From Corynebacterium haematomassiliense (GTDB lineage: Bacteria; Actinomycetota; Actinomycetes; Mycobacteriales; Mycobacteriaceae), in contig NZ_JACDTZ010000001.1 in assembly GCF_013978595.1 (NCBI RefSeq), forward strand, positions 744,001 to 808,000: DNA of 64,000 bases. Reading direction: 5' to 3'. Positions 49,299-57,451 of this stretch are shown in pieces. Made by a program: the position numbers and the translations under genes. How positions within the stretch are numbered: the stretch's first letter is position 1; the number at the start of each line of letters is the position of its first letter. The notes below the pieces were generated by a model. That model was not told where the DNA came from. It worked only from the letters and a program-made list of their open reading frames with translations, and ran no database searches.

Positions 49299-50318
49299 TT
49301 ACTCGGCCGCGTCAGCGTCGGAGCGGATGTCGATCTTCCAGCCCGTCAGACGAGCCGCGAGCCGGGCATTCTGGCCTTCCTTGCCGATGGCCAGCGACAG
49401 CTGGTAATCCGGCACAGTCACGCGGGCCGCCTGCGCCTCAAGGTCCAGCACCTCGACGGAAACCACCTTCGACGGGGCCAGGGAGTTGCCCACGTACTTG
49501 GCGGGGTCCTCGTCCCAGTCGATGATGTCGATCTTCTCGCCTCCGAGTTCGGACATGATGTTGGTGACGCGCGCGCCGCGCGGGCCGATGCAGGCGCCCT
49601 TGGCGTTGACGCCCTTGACGGTGGCGCGCACCGCCACCTTGGAGCGGTGGCCAGCCTCGCGGGCGATACCGACGATTTCCACGGAGCCGTCTGCGACCTC
49701 CGGCACTTCGAGCGCGAACAAGCCGCGCACCAGCTCCGGGTGGGTGCGCGACAGGTTCACCTGCACGCGCTTGTCGCCCTTGTTCACGCCCACGACGTAC
49801 GCCTTGATGCGGTCGCCGTGCTTGAGCTTTTCGCCCGGGATCTTCTCCGCCGGCAGCAGGATGCCGTCCTGCGGGTCCGCCTCGGTGCCAAGCTGGACGA
49901 TGTTCAGGCCGCGGGCCTCCGCCTGCGCGTCACGCTGCACGATGCCCGAGACCACCTGGCCCTCGAACCCGGAGTACTCGTCGTAGACGCGGCCGGCTTC
50001 CGCCTGGCGCAGACGGCCCTTGATGGCGTCGCGCACAGCGACGGAGCCGATGCGGGAAAAGTTCACCGGAGTGTCGTCGTACTCGGAGACGACCTCCCCC
50101 TCGCCGTCCAGCTCGCTGACGATGACGGCGACGTCGCCGGTTTCAGTGTCGATGTCGACGCGCGCCTTGGTGCCGTCATCCCCCTTGGCACCGGCGTCCC
50201 CCTCCTTGAACTCGCGGTAGGAAAACAGCAGCGCATTCGCGATGGTCGCCAGCAAATCCTCCATGGCGATCCCCTGCTGTTCCTCGATCGCCTTCAGCGC
50301 GTTCAAGTCAATATTCAC
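49299..50318 (-). CDS. nusA: Transcription termination/antitermination factor NusA
   Basis: 339 residues. N-terminal domain (MNIDLNALKAIEEQQGI), then S1 (RVYDEYSGFEGQVVSGIV), then KH1/KH2 with KVAVRATVKGVNAKGACIGPRG and VTVPDYQLSLAIGKEGQNA. It modulates RNA polymerase pausing and termination. The length is typical for actinobacteria. It overlaps the rimP stop by 4 nt; ylxR follows after 131 nt. Confidence 0.97.
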   Translation of the reverse strand: MNIDLNALKAIEEQQGIAMEDLLATIANALLFSYREFKEGDAGAKGDDGTKARVDIDTETGDVAVIVSELDGEGEVVSEYDDTPVNFSRIGSVAVRDAIKGRLRQAEAGRVYDEYSGFEGQVVSGIVQRDAQAEARGLNIVQLGTEADPQDGILLPAEKIPGEKLKHGDRIKAYVVGVNKGDKRVQVNLSRTHPELVRGLFALEVPEVADGSVEIVGIAREAGHRSKVAVRATVKGVNAKGACIGPRGARVTNIMSELGGEKIDIIDWDEDPAKYVGNSLAPSKVVSVEVLDLEAQAARVTVPDYQLSLAIGKEGQNARLAARLTGWKIDIRSDADAAE

Positions 50319-50866
50319 TTGTTTTCCTTCCTCACCGTTGCAGCGGCATCAAGATCTTCAAACGCCCGATCCGCCAGCTCCATCTCGGCTGCCGGCGGGG
50401 CATTGAACTCAATTTCTACCACTGCTCCCGACAATTCAGAAACTGGCGAAACGCGAACCTCCTCCCCCTTTTTCGTCGCACGCACCAGCGCCACCTTGTT
50501 CTCCTCCGCGTCGAGCGGGCCCACGCGCCACTGCTCCCCGCCCACCTTGACCTTGCGTCCACGGTTGCGGCGGAAGTGCCGCGCCTCGGTCAACGGCAGG
50601 TCCACGCCCGGGGTGGTCAGCTCCAGGGTGTAGCCCGCGCCGAAGCTGACCTCACCACGTTCCTCGGCGTCGTCGAAAAGCGTAGAGAGCTCCTTGGACA
50701 CCTCCTCGAGGTCATCGAGTGTCGGATGCTCGTCCGAATCCAGAGCGATGACCACCTGCGACTTCTTGCCCGCCTTGACCGTGCGGATCTTCTCAATGTC
50801 CATGCCGTAGGTGCGCGCAACCGGTTCAACCATGCGCTCGATTACCTCGTTCGTGGGAAAAGCCAT
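50315..50866 (-). CDS. rimP: Ribosome maturation factor RimP
   Basis: 183 residues. MVEPVARTYGMDIEKIRTVKAGKKSQVVIALDSD-type N-terminal domain, YTLELTTPGVDLPLTEARHFRRNRGR in the middle, and an SH3-like C-terminal domain. It assembles the 30S subunit. The ATG at 50866 is used; a frame running on to 51358 overlaps the divergent lipoprotein gene and is rejected. Confidence 0.93.
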   Translation of the reverse strand: MAFPTNEVIERMVEPVARTYGMDIEKIRTVKAGKKSQVVIALDSDEHPTLDDLEEVSKELSTLFDDAEERGEVSFGAGYTLELTTPGVDLPLTEARHFRRNRGRKVKVGGEQWRVGPLDAEENKVALVRATKKGEEVRVSPVSELSGAVVEIEFNAPPAAEMELADRAFEDLDAAATVRKENK

Positions 50867-50884
50867 GCCGACCAACCTAGCGTG

Positions 50885-50890
50885 TAACGT
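50885..50890 (+). promoter_or_regulatory. Predicted -10 box TAACGT of the leaderless DUF4439 gene
   Basis: TAACGT ends 7 nt before the GTG at 50898, with no ribosome site. Confidence 0.45.
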
Positions 50891-50897
50891 GCAGCGC

Positions 50898-51704
50898 GTG
50901 AAGAAACTCCTCCTGCTGCCCGCCGCCGCGCTTTTGCTCACCAGCTGCACCGTGATGGACGTCGTGGGTCCGCGCGCGAACGGCGAGATCATGGCGCTGG
51001 CGAAGCAGGCCTCCGCCGACTGGGTTTTCGGGGACCCCGCACGGGAACAGTGGCGCGAGATGCGCCAGAAGCAGAGCGAGGAGCTGAAAGGGGAAGCGCT
51101 TCGTTTGTGCGGGCTGGACGCGCAGGGGCAGACGCCCGCGTCGTGCGACGTCGGCTTCGGCGACACCGACCTGCCCGCCGAAGGTAATGCGTCTGCGCTG
51201 CTCGAGCACACCATCGCCGCCGCCGACAAGGTGCCGGATGAGTCCGTGGACCTCATCGTCGCCCAGGCTATCGACGCACTCACGCTCTCCCCCGTCAACC
51301 TCGAGCCTGTCACCGAGACTGTGTCGGACGCCGCAGACACTGAAGCGGCCCGCGACATGCTCGCGCGGGAAAACGCCGTCTACTACGGGCTTGGCCTCGC
51401 GCTCGCCTACGCCGATGCCGACCTGCGCGAACGCGTCGGCGAGCTGCGCGAGGCATCCCACGAGCGCACCGCGGCACTGACTCGCGTGCTGGACATCGCC
51501 GACGGCGAGTCTCTGGTTCCGGCCGCCGGCTACGAGTTCGCCGAGGGCTACACCGAGCCCGCAAATGCAGAAGAGGCCGCCCAGCTGGTCAAAACCATGC
51601 AGAGCGACCTAGTCGCTCAGTGGCGCTACGCCGCCGCGCACGCGGAATCGGCGACCTGGCGCGAAGACGCCATCAGGCTGGCCGCCCACGCCCAGCGGGT
51701 CTAG
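50898..51704 (+). CDS. DUF4439-like ferritin-fold lipoprotein
   Basis: 268 residues. The signal [16 protein letters not shown] ends at a lipobox cysteine (residue about 17). Most of the rest is alpha-helical and Ala/Glu-rich, with acidic helices such as [23 protein letters not shown] and a second such bundle, resembling the DUF4439 ferritin-like fold seen between rimP and proS in actinobacteria. I used the GTG at 50898 because TAACGT lies 7 nt upstream. A metal site is not certain. It converges with proS and overlaps its stop by 4 nt. Confidence 0.7.
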   Translation: MKKLLLLPAAALLLTSCTVMDVVGPRANGEIMALAKQASADWVFGDPAREQWREMRQKQSEELKGEALRLCGLDAQGQTPASCDVGFGDTDLPAEGNASALLEHTIAAADKVPDESVDLIVAQAIDALTLSPVNLEPVTETVSDAADTEAARDMLARENAVYYGLGLALAYADADLRERVGELREASHERTAALTRVLDIADGESLVPAAGYEFAEGYTEPANAEEAAQLVKTMQSDLVAQWRYAAAHAESATWREDAIRLAAHAQRV

Positions 51705-53488
51705 CCGAGGCGCTCGGCGACGAGCTCCTGCACCTTCGCCACGATCTCGTCGGCCGGGACCTCCAGTGTCTCGCCGCCGCGGATGCGCAGCTCCACGATG
51801 CCGTCGGCGAACGCGCGGCCGAGAATGACAATGAACGGCATGCCGAGCAGTTCGGCGTCCTTGAACTTCACGCCCGGGGAGACCTTTGGTCGGTCGTCGA
51901 AAAGCACTTCGAGCCCGGCGTCGGACAGCTCGGCCGCGATGCGGTCGCCCGCCTCGAGGGCTGCGGCGTCCTTGTTCGCCACCGCGACGTGCACCTGGAA
52001 CGGGGCGATCTCCACGGGCCAGACCAGGCCCTTGTCGTCGTGGCGCTGCTCCGCGATCACCGCGAGCATGCGGGAGATGCCGATGCCGTAGGAGCCCATG
52101 GTGGGCACGGCGCGCTTGCCGTTTTCGTCCAGGATCTGCACGTCCATAGCCTCGGTGTACTTGCGGCCGAGCTGGAAGATGTGGCCCAGCTCGATGCCGC
52201 GAGCGAGTTCGACGGTGCCGTTGCCGGACGGCGACGGGTCGCCGGCCTTAATCTCGGCGGCCTCGATGAAGCCGTCGACGGTGAAGTCGCGGCCGGCGAC
52301 CAGGCCCACCACGTGCTTCTGCGGGGCGTCCGCGCCGGTGATCCAGGCGGTGCCGTCCACCACGCGGGGGTCCGCCAGCACGCGCACGCCGTTGGCCGCG
52401 AGCGCGCGGGGGCCGACGTAGCCCTTGACCAAAAAGTCGTTCTTGGCAAAGTCCTCGTCGCTGGCCAGCTCGAACGTTGCGGGCTCAAGCGATGCCTCGA
52501 GGCGCTTCTCGTCCAGCTCGCGGTCGCCGGGGATGAGCACGCCGACCAGCTGCGGGCCGACCGGCTCGCCGTCCTCATCTACCTGACGCGGGTCGTTGAC
52601 CTTCACCATCATGCATTTGAGGGTGTCGGCGGCTTCGGCGGAGCGGCCGTCGATAAGCACGCCAGCCCCCTGCGCCCACTCCACGAGCGCCGCGATGGTC
52701 TCGGACGCAGGGGTGTCGTGCTCGACCGCCTCCGGCAGCCCCTCAAACGGGCGCGGCTCGGGCGCGACGGTGGTCACTGCCTCGACGTTCGCCGCGTAGT
52801 CGCCCGCGGTGGAGACGACGAAGGTGTCCTCGCCGTTGTCCGAGTACGCCAAAAACTCCTCGGACGCGGAGCCGCCCATGGCGCCGGAGGTGGCCTTGCA
52901 GATCTCGTAGCGCAATCCCACGCGGTCGAAAATGCGCTGGTAAGCCGCGCGGTGGTTGGCGTAGGACTGGTCCAGCCCCTCATCCGACATGTCGAAGGAG
53001 TAGCTGTCCTTCATCACAAACTCGCGCCCGCGCAGAATGCCGGCACGCGGACGCGCCTCGTCGCGGTACTTGGTCTGGATCTGGTACAGCGTGACCGGGA
53101 AGTCCTTGTAGGAGGAGTACAGGTCCTTCACCGCGGTGGTGAACATCTCCTCGTGCGTGGGGCCAAGCAGCATGTCCGCGCCCTTGCGGTCCTTCAGGCG
53201 GAACAGGTCGTCGCCGTACTCCGCCCAGCGGTTGGTGGCCTCGTACGGCTCGCGCGGCAGCAGCGCCGGGAAGAGCAGTTCCTGGCCGCCCATGGCGTCC
53301 ATCTCCTCGCGGACCACGCCCTCGATCTTGCGCAGCGCGCGCAGACCCAGCGGCAGCCAGGAGTACACGCCCGGCGCGGCACGGCGCACATAGCCTGCGC
53401 GCACCAGCAGCTTGTGGCTGGGCACCTCGGCATCGGCGGGATCTTCGCGCAGCGTGCGCAGGAACAGCGTGGACAGGCGTGTAATCAT
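51701..53488 (-). CDS. proS: Prolyl-tRNA synthetase (bacterial type with insertion domain)
   Basis: 595 residues. Class II motifs [50 protein letters not shown] and [13 protein letters not shown] are clear. The INS editing domain occupies about residues 225-400. It charges tRNA-Pro and clears Ala-tRNA-Pro. The ATG at 53488 is used; an in-frame extension to 53722 runs through the divergent yaaA gene. Confidence 0.96.
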   Translation of the reverse strand: MITRLSTLFLRTLREDPADAEVPSHKLLVRAGYVRRAAPGVYSWLPLGLRALRKIEGVVREEMDAMGGQELLFPALLPREPYEATNRWAEYGDDLFRLKDRKGADMLLGPTHEEMFTTAVKDLYSSYKDFPVTLYQIQTKYRDEARPRAGILRGREFVMKDSYSFDMSDEGLDQSYANHRAAYQRIFDRVGLRYEICKATSGAMGGSASEEFLAYSDNGEDTFVVSTAGDYAANVEAVTTVAPEPRPFEGLPEAVEHDTPASETIAALVEWAQGAGVLIDGRSAEAADTLKCMMVKVNDPRQVDEDGEPVGPQLVGVLIPGDRELDEKRLEASLEPATFELASDEDFAKNDFLVKGYVGPRALAANGVRVLADPRVVDGTAWITGADAPQKHVVGLVAGRDFTVDGFIEAAEIKAGDPSPSGNGTVELARGIELGHIFQLGRKYTEAMDVQILDENGKRAVPTMGSYGIGISRMLAVIAEQRHDDKGLVWPVEIAPFQVHVAVANKDAAALEAGDRIAAELSDAGLEVLFDDRPKVSPGVKFKDAELLGMPFIVILGRAFADGIVELRIRGGETLEVPADEIVAKVQELVAERLG

Positions 53489-53506
53489 GGTTTGGAAGTT
53501 TACCGC

Positions 53507-53512
53507 TAGGGT
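53507..53512 (+). promoter_or_regulatory. Predicted -10 box TAGGGT of leaderless yaaA
   Basis: TAGGGT ends exactly 7 nt before the ATG at 53520; no Shine-Dalgarno is present. Confidence 0.55.
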
Positions 53513-53519
53513 TTTGCGC

Positions 53520-54206
53520 ATGCTGATCGTGCTCCCGCCTTCTGAAACCAAAGCCCCCGGCGGCACCGACGCCACCATGTCGCTGTCGTTTCCCTCCCTC
53601 GACGCCGTACGCACATCGCTTATCGACGTCCTCACGGCCACCGACGTGAACATCCAAATGCGCGAGCTGAAAGTCCCTGCCGGCAAACGCGCGGAGGCCG
53701 AGGAGAATCTGGCGCTGCGCACGGCTCCGGTGATGCCGGCGATCCAGCGCTACACGGGCGTGCTGTACGACGCCCTCGACGCTCTGTCCCTGCCCGATGA
53801 GGCTCTGTCCCGCCTGGCCGTGGGCTCCGCGCTGTTCGGGGTGGTGCGCGCAGGCGATCTGATCCCCCGCTACCGCGTTTCCGGCGGCTCAAAGGTCGGC
53901 GGGAGAACGATGAAGGCGTGGTGGCGCACGTCGATAAGCGATGTGCTTGGTGAGCAGGGATTCGTGGTGGACATGCGCTCCGGCGCCTACCAACAGCTCG
54001 GGCCGGTGCCCGGAGCGCTGACGGTGCGCGTGGAGCAGGCCGACACCGGCAAGGTGGTTAGCCACTTCAACAAGCAGTACAAGGGCGAGCTGGCCCGCGC
54101 GCTGGCGCCTCACGACGCCACGTCCGCCGAAGATGTCGCCGACATCGCTTCCGCCGCCGGGTTCGACGTTTCGGTCGACGGCACACTGCTCACAATGCGT
54201 GTGTAG
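53520..54206 (+). CDS. yaaA: YaaA family (DUF328) peroxide-stress protein
   Basis: 228 residues. The N-terminus [11 protein letters not shown] and the C-terminal [13 protein letters not shown] with VDG and LxMRV end are family hallmarks. In E. coli YaaA lowers iron-driven peroxide damage and binds DNA. The ATG at 53520 is chosen by the TAGGGT-N7 spacing. It diverges from proS and leads into a DUF1648 gene 11 nt downstream. Confidence 0.83.
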   Translation: MLIVLPPSETKAPGGTDATMSLSFPSLDAVRTSLIDVLTATDVNIQMRELKVPAGKRAEAEENLALRTAPVMPAIQRYTGVLYDALDALSLPDEALSRLAVGSALFGVVRAGDLIPRYRVSGGSKVGGRTMKAWWRTSISDVLGEQGFVVDMRSGAYQQLGPVPGALTVRVEQADTGKVVSHFNKQYKGELARALAPHDATSAEDVADIASAAGFDVSVDGTLLTMRV

Positions 54207-54209
54207 GTT
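54204..54209 (+). promoter_or_regulatory. Predicted -10 box TAGGTT of the leaderless DUF1648 gene
   Basis: TAGGTT overlaps the yaaA stop and ends 7 nt before the ATG at 54217. Confidence 0.45.
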
Positions 54210-54216
54210 GAGCTCC

Positions 54217-54942
54217 ATGCCATCCCAGTACCGTCGCTACGCCCTGGCCGCGCTGATCTACGCCGCCGGGTTCGCCTACATCCTGCTGCGTTGGGACGCG
54301 ATCCCCGACCCTGTGACGGTGCACATCGGCCCCACCGGCGAGGCGGACGGCTTCGCGCCGAAGACGCTGCTCAGCACGACCCTGCCGATGATCATCGGCA
54401 TCGCGGTAACGCTGATCCTGCCGCTGTTTCTGCCGCCGAGATCGCTTGCCCGGCACACCGTCGACGTCCCGGCCGACGGCGCGTTGCCGTTTTCGGAGAC
54501 GGTGGCCCGGCGCGTCGAGAAGCTTTGCGACGCCTCCGCAGACATCGTCTCCAAAATAATCCTCGCGATGGCCGCACTGTTCGCGGTGATGAACATCTCC
54601 ATGGTGGTGCCGGACGTGAAACTGCCGTTCTGGCTGGAGATTGTGCTCTGGATCGGCTTCATCATCTATGTGGTGGTGATCGGCATGCGCGTGACCTCAA
54701 AAAAGGACGGGATCGAACCGGACGCGGACGAACAGGCCCGCAACGAGCAGTTGCGCTACCAGGGCGGCATGGGCACCTATTCGGCGCCGAACGACCCTAT
54801 GGTCGCCGCGGTGCTGCCGTCGAACCCGGGCAAGATCGCGGTGAACACCGCCCACGCGCCGGGCAAGCGCTACTTGCGGCGGGTGGTGGTCGGCATAGCT
54901 TTGATCCCCATAGTGTGCGTGGCGCTGTCTTTTGCGGTCTAG
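54217..54942 (+). CDS. DUF1648 membrane protein
   Basis: 241 residues with five hydrophobic segments. The N-terminal YALAALIYAAGFAYILLRWDAIPDPV and the HIGPTGEADGF segment are typical of DUF1648 (proteins such as B. subtilis SdpI relatives). A cytoplasmic loop of about 60 residues lies before the last helix. Function unknown; immunity or envelope roles are described for some relatives, which is only suggestive here. The following 18-bp direct repeats are the only notable sequence downstream. Confidence 0.75.
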   Translation: MPSQYRRYALAALIYAAGFAYILLRWDAIPDPVTVHIGPTGEADGFAPKTLLSTTLPMIIGIAVTLILPLFLPPRSLARHTVDVPADGALPFSETVARRVEKLCDASADIVSKIILAMAALFAVMNISMVVPDVKLPFWLEIVLWIGFIIYVVVIGMRVTSKKDGIEPDADEQARNEQLRYQGGMGTYSAPNDPMVAAVLPSNPGKIAVNTAHAPGKRYLRRVVVGIALIPIVCVALSFAV

Positions 54943-54967
54943 CTCGGTCCTGCCCTCGCGCCGGCGA

Positions 54968-55011
54968 AATTTATCGGTTTATCGGCCGAGTGGAATTTAT
55001 CGGTTTATCGG
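54968..55011. repeat. Two 18-bp direct repeats containing TTTATCGG doublets
   Basis: AATTTATCGGTTTATCGG occurs at 54968-54985 and again at 54994-55011, so TTTATCGG appears four times in 44 bp. The AT-rich core stands out between convergent GC-rich genes. Confidence 0.85.
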
Positions 55012-55031
55012 TTGCACCCCTTCTACCTGCG

Positions 55032-55955
55032 CTAACTCGCCGCCTTCTCAACCATCTCCGCTAACGCGAGAAGCCGGCGCACATCAGCCACAAACTCATC
55101 TTCTCTGAACAACAAATCGACCGGCGATGGGCGCAGTAGCTTGACGCCGGCCTTCAGCAGGTTCTTTTCGCGGCGGCGTTCTTTCCGCAGCGTCTCGTCG
55201 GTGGGTTTGAACGTCACTCCGTCGTATTTGTAGTCGCCGTCTATCTCCGTCACGAACATCCCGCGGCGAAGATCCACCTCATAGCCGGCAAACATGCCGT
55301 TGACGATCCAGTGCTCCGCCACCCGCTCAATCAGAATCGCTCTTCCGTACGACTCGAACGGCGAGCGCGAGTTGTCCACCGCGAACCTCACTACTTTCCG
55401 CAGCGTGTCAATGCCTCGCACCCTGCCCAGCTTCTCCATCTCGGCCTCGACCGTGTCTCTGTCCGCGTAGAACTTCAGTATCCAGTCCATGGCGACGAGC
55501 CCCTCCCGGAAACCATGTCGCAGCGCGATTTCGAACGCCGTGGTCAGTTCATCCGTGGCACGCAGTGTGTCGAAGCGCCGGATTGTCGCTGGCCGCTTCC
55601 TTGCCCGGTGATAGACCGTGTTCGCCGGCTGCTGCTTCTTCGGCGGCGCTTTGCCGTTTGGCAGAAGTAGCTCCACTGGCTCGTTGACCTCGGTCGTCAC
55701 CACCCACATATCCAACGCCCTTGCAGCTGATCGCCCGGCCAGTGCTGCTTTCCTGGCGGCTTTCCCCGCAGCGATGGCCTGGATCCACCGCCTCTCATAG
55801 AACGCGAGCCCCGAGAAGTCGGCCCGCGACATGCAGTGCTTCGATGACAGGATCACTGCACCTGCGTTGTCGTTGACGTTATCCCGATGGCGTAGTTTGC
55901 GCACAATCTCTGCTTGTCTCCCCCGATCCATGCCGCGATACTGACAGAGGTTCAC
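55032..55955 (-). CDS. Unclassified protein with AbiEi/DUF559-like C-terminal domain
   Basis: 307 residues, not confidently named. The N-terminal half is helical and basic (LRHRDNVNDNAGAVILSSKH...). The C-terminal part reads FVTEIDGDYKYDG, then KERRREKNLLKAGVKLLRPSP, resembling the PD-(D/E)XK-type end of AbiEi-like and DUF559 proteins. No AbiEii toxin partner is adjacent. The GTG at 55955 or the ATG at 55931 could be the start; neither has a clear ribosome site. Inverted DnaA boxes lie 26-58 nt upstream. Confidence 0.55.
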   Translation of the reverse strand: MNLCQYRGMDRGRQAEIVRKLRHRDNVNDNAGAVILSSKHCMSRADFSGLAFYERRWIQAIAAGKAARKAALAGRSAARALDMWVVTTEVNEPVELLLPNGKAPPKKQQPANTVYHRARKRPATIRRFDTLRATDELTTAFEIALRHGFREGLVAMDWILKFYADRDTVEAEMEKLGRVRGIDTLRKVVRFAVDNSRSPFESYGRAILIERVAEHWIVNGMFAGYEVDLRRGMFVTEIDGDYKYDGVTFKPTDETLRKERRREKNLLKAGVKLLRPSPVDLLFREDEFVADVRRLLALAEMVEKAAS

Positions 55956-55980
55956 GCAAAATGGAAGGGCTCTTGCTCAT

Positions 55981-56013
55981 CTGTGGATAACTCGCCGCCA
56001 TCGTTATCCACAG
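55981..56013. promoter_or_regulatory. Two consensus DnaA boxes in inverted orientation
   Basis: TGTGGATAA (55982-55990) and TTATCCACA (56004-56012) are perfect DnaA boxes facing each other, giving an 11-bp inverted repeat with an 11-nt spacer (55981-55991 with 56003-56013). They lie in the 216-bp gap between the AbiEi-like gene and cobB, whose remaining sequence is AT-richer than the neighbours. They may titrate DnaA or simply form a hairpin. Confidence 0.6.
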
Positions 56014-56044
56014 TTCAGGTACTTGGGAACCTCTCTGTACAAAA

Positions 56045-56125
56045 GACGATATCGGCATTTACCGTCCCGACCCGACCGCGACCAGGGCTTTTACCGCCGC
56101 GTCAGCCCTAAATGCCGATATCGTC
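56045..56125. repeat. Two 17-bp inverted arms of the GCCGATATCGGC family
   Basis: GACGATATCGGCATTTA (56045-56061) and TAAATGCCGATATCGTC (56109-56125) are exact inverted repeats. Inside the loop AGGGCT and AGCCCT can also pair. The arm core matches the palindromes at 817-846 and 892-911. Confidence 0.85.
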
Positions 56126-56158
56126 GTTAACACCGCCCCCTGGCCCCCGCCCCACAGG

Positions 56159-56164
56159 TACCGT
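56159..56164 (+). promoter_or_regulatory. Predicted -10 box TACCGT of leaderless cobB
   Basis: TACCGT ends 7 nt before the ATG at 56172 with no ribosome site. Confidence 0.4.
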
Positions 56165-56171
56165 CGCACCC

Positions 56172-56909
56172 ATGACCGCCTCCTCCACCATCGACACCGC
56201 CCGCGCCCTTATCGCAGACGCCTCGCACATCGAGGTCTTCACCGGCGCCGGCATGAGCGCCGACAGCGGCATCGCCACCTACCGCGACGCTCAGACCGGC
56301 CTGTGGGAAAACGTGGACCCGCAGGACATGGCGTCCATCGACGCGTGGCACGACGACCCGGACACCATGTTCGCCTGGTATCTCTGGCGCGCCCACCTCG
56401 CGCAGCAGGCGGAGCCGAACGCGGGCCACGTCGCCGTCGCCAAGTCGCAGAAGACAACGGTGACCACGCAAAACATCGACAACCTCCACGAGCGCGCAGG
56501 CAGCAAGGAGGTCGTCCATCTGCACGGCTCGCTGTTCGACTTTCGCTGTACGCTTTGCGACGAAAGCTTCGCCCAGCCCATCGATCTCCCCAAAGAACCC
56601 GTGGCAGCAATTACTCCCCCGGCTTGCCCAGAATGCGGAGGACCAGTGCGCCCCGGCGTGGTCTGGTTCGGCGAAGCCTTGCCTGAAGCCGAGTGGAAGG
56701 AAGCGGAGCGCCGCATGCGCACCGCCGACGCGCTGGTGATCGTGGGCACCTCCGGGGTGGTCTACCCCGCCGCCGGCCTACCGCTGATGGCCCACGCCCG
56801 CGAGATCCCCATCATCGAGGTCACCCCCATGCGCACGGACCTGTCGCACCTGGCCGACGTCGTCATCGAGGACACCGCCGCCAACGCGCTGCCCGCCCTC
56901 CTGGGCTAG
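56172..56909 (+). CDS. cobB: NAD-dependent protein deacylase (sirtuin)
   Basis: 245 residues. FTGAGMSADSGIATYRD near residue 20, TTQNIDNLHERAG and HLHGSLFDFRC with the catalytic His, then a CxxC...CxxC zinc ribbon (CTLC and CPEC). The length and motifs fit class III/U sirtuins. It removes acyl groups from lysines using NAD. The ATG at 56172 was chosen with TACCGT-N7. The palindromic arms at 56045-56125 lie upstream. Confidence 0.93.
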   Translation: MTASSTIDTARALIADASHIEVFTGAGMSADSGIATYRDAQTGLWENVDPQDMASIDAWHDDPDTMFAWYLWRAHLAQQAEPNAGHVAVAKSQKTTVTTQNIDNLHERAGSKEVVHLHGSLFDFRCTLCDESFAQPIDLPKEPVAAITPPACPECGGPVRPGVVWFGEALPEAEWKEAERRMRTADALVIVGTSGVVYPAAGLPLMAHAREIPIIEVTPMRTDLSHLADVVIEDTAANALPALLG

Positions 56910-57160
56910 TAGTGATAGCGGGCCTGCAGTATCACTAGGTCTCCATCCGCAAGCATGTAAACTAATCGGTGTTCTTGGGTTATACGCCTCGACCAAGCAC
57001 CATCCGCGCCATACTTCAACGGTTCAGGCTTACCAATCCCCTCGAAGGGATCTCGCAACACGTCGCGGAGAAGCTGGTTCACCCGCTTCAGCATCTTCCT
57101 ATCAGTGGTTTGCCAATAGAGGTAGTCGCTCCACGCATCGGCAGTCCAAACGAGGCGCAT
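56906..57160 (-). CDS. Txe/YoeB family mRNA interferase toxin
   Basis: 84 residues. VWTADAWSDYLYWQTTDRKMLKRVNQLL is the RelE/YoeB helix, GKPEPLKYGADGAWSRRITQEHRLVY supplies Glu/Arg/His active-site residues and the end is LQARYHY as in YoeB. It cleaves mRNA at the ribosomal A site. It overlaps the antitoxin stop by 1 nt. The convergent sirtuin gene overlaps its stop region. Confidence 0.92.
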   Translation of the reverse strand: MRLVWTADAWSDYLYWQTTDRKMLKRVNQLLRDVLRDPFEGIGKPEPLKYGADGAWSRRITQEHRLVYMLADGDLVILQARYHY

Positions 57161-57411
57161 TACTCATCCAGATCGAGATCATGCTCAACGAACTTGCCGT
57201 TGAGGGCATCCTCATAGGACCGAGTCAACCTGCGCCTGTTCTCCCGCGATTTAAACAGGTAAGCGGTCTCTACCCATGACTCATAATCTTCTGCTGCCAT
57301 GAGCACGGCATTGCCATTGCGCGACACAATTTCAACCGCGTCGCGGTCGTTGTTCACACGCTCGATGAGCGGATATAAGGTCCGGCGAGCTTCCGATGCA
57401 CTGATGGACAT
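57160..57411 (-). CDS. YefM/Phd family antitoxin
   Basis: 83 residues. MSISASEARRTLYPLIERVNNDRDAVEIVSR is the Phd/YefM DNA-binding N-terminus, and LMAAEDYESWVETAYL leads to the toxin-binding acidic tail ending HDLDLDE. It neutralises the toxin and represses the operon. The ATG at 57411 is used; nine extra residues from an earlier start cross the operator. The operator lies immediately upstream. Confidence 0.92.
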   Translation of the reverse strand: MSISASEARRTLYPLIERVNNDRDAVEIVSRNGNAVLMAAEDYESWVETAYLFKSRENRRRLTRSYEDALNGKFVEHDLDLDE

Positions 57412-57425
57412 TTGCCCCTCCTTTA

Positions 57426-57450
57426 TGTGGTACCACAAAACGGTACCACA
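57426..57450. promoter_or_regulatory. Palindromic operator of the YefM/Txe pair
   Basis: TGTGGTACC (57426-57434) and GGTACCACA (57442-57450) are inverted arms 7 nt apart; the first arm itself contains the palindrome GTGGTACCAC. The position 15 nt upstream of the antitoxin start fits autorepression. Confidence 0.75.
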
Positions 57451-57451
57451 T

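Noticed and set aside
50867..51358. Long N-terminal extension of rimP
   Set aside because: It overlaps the divergent DUF4439 lipoprotein gene and is Ser/Arg-rich noise.
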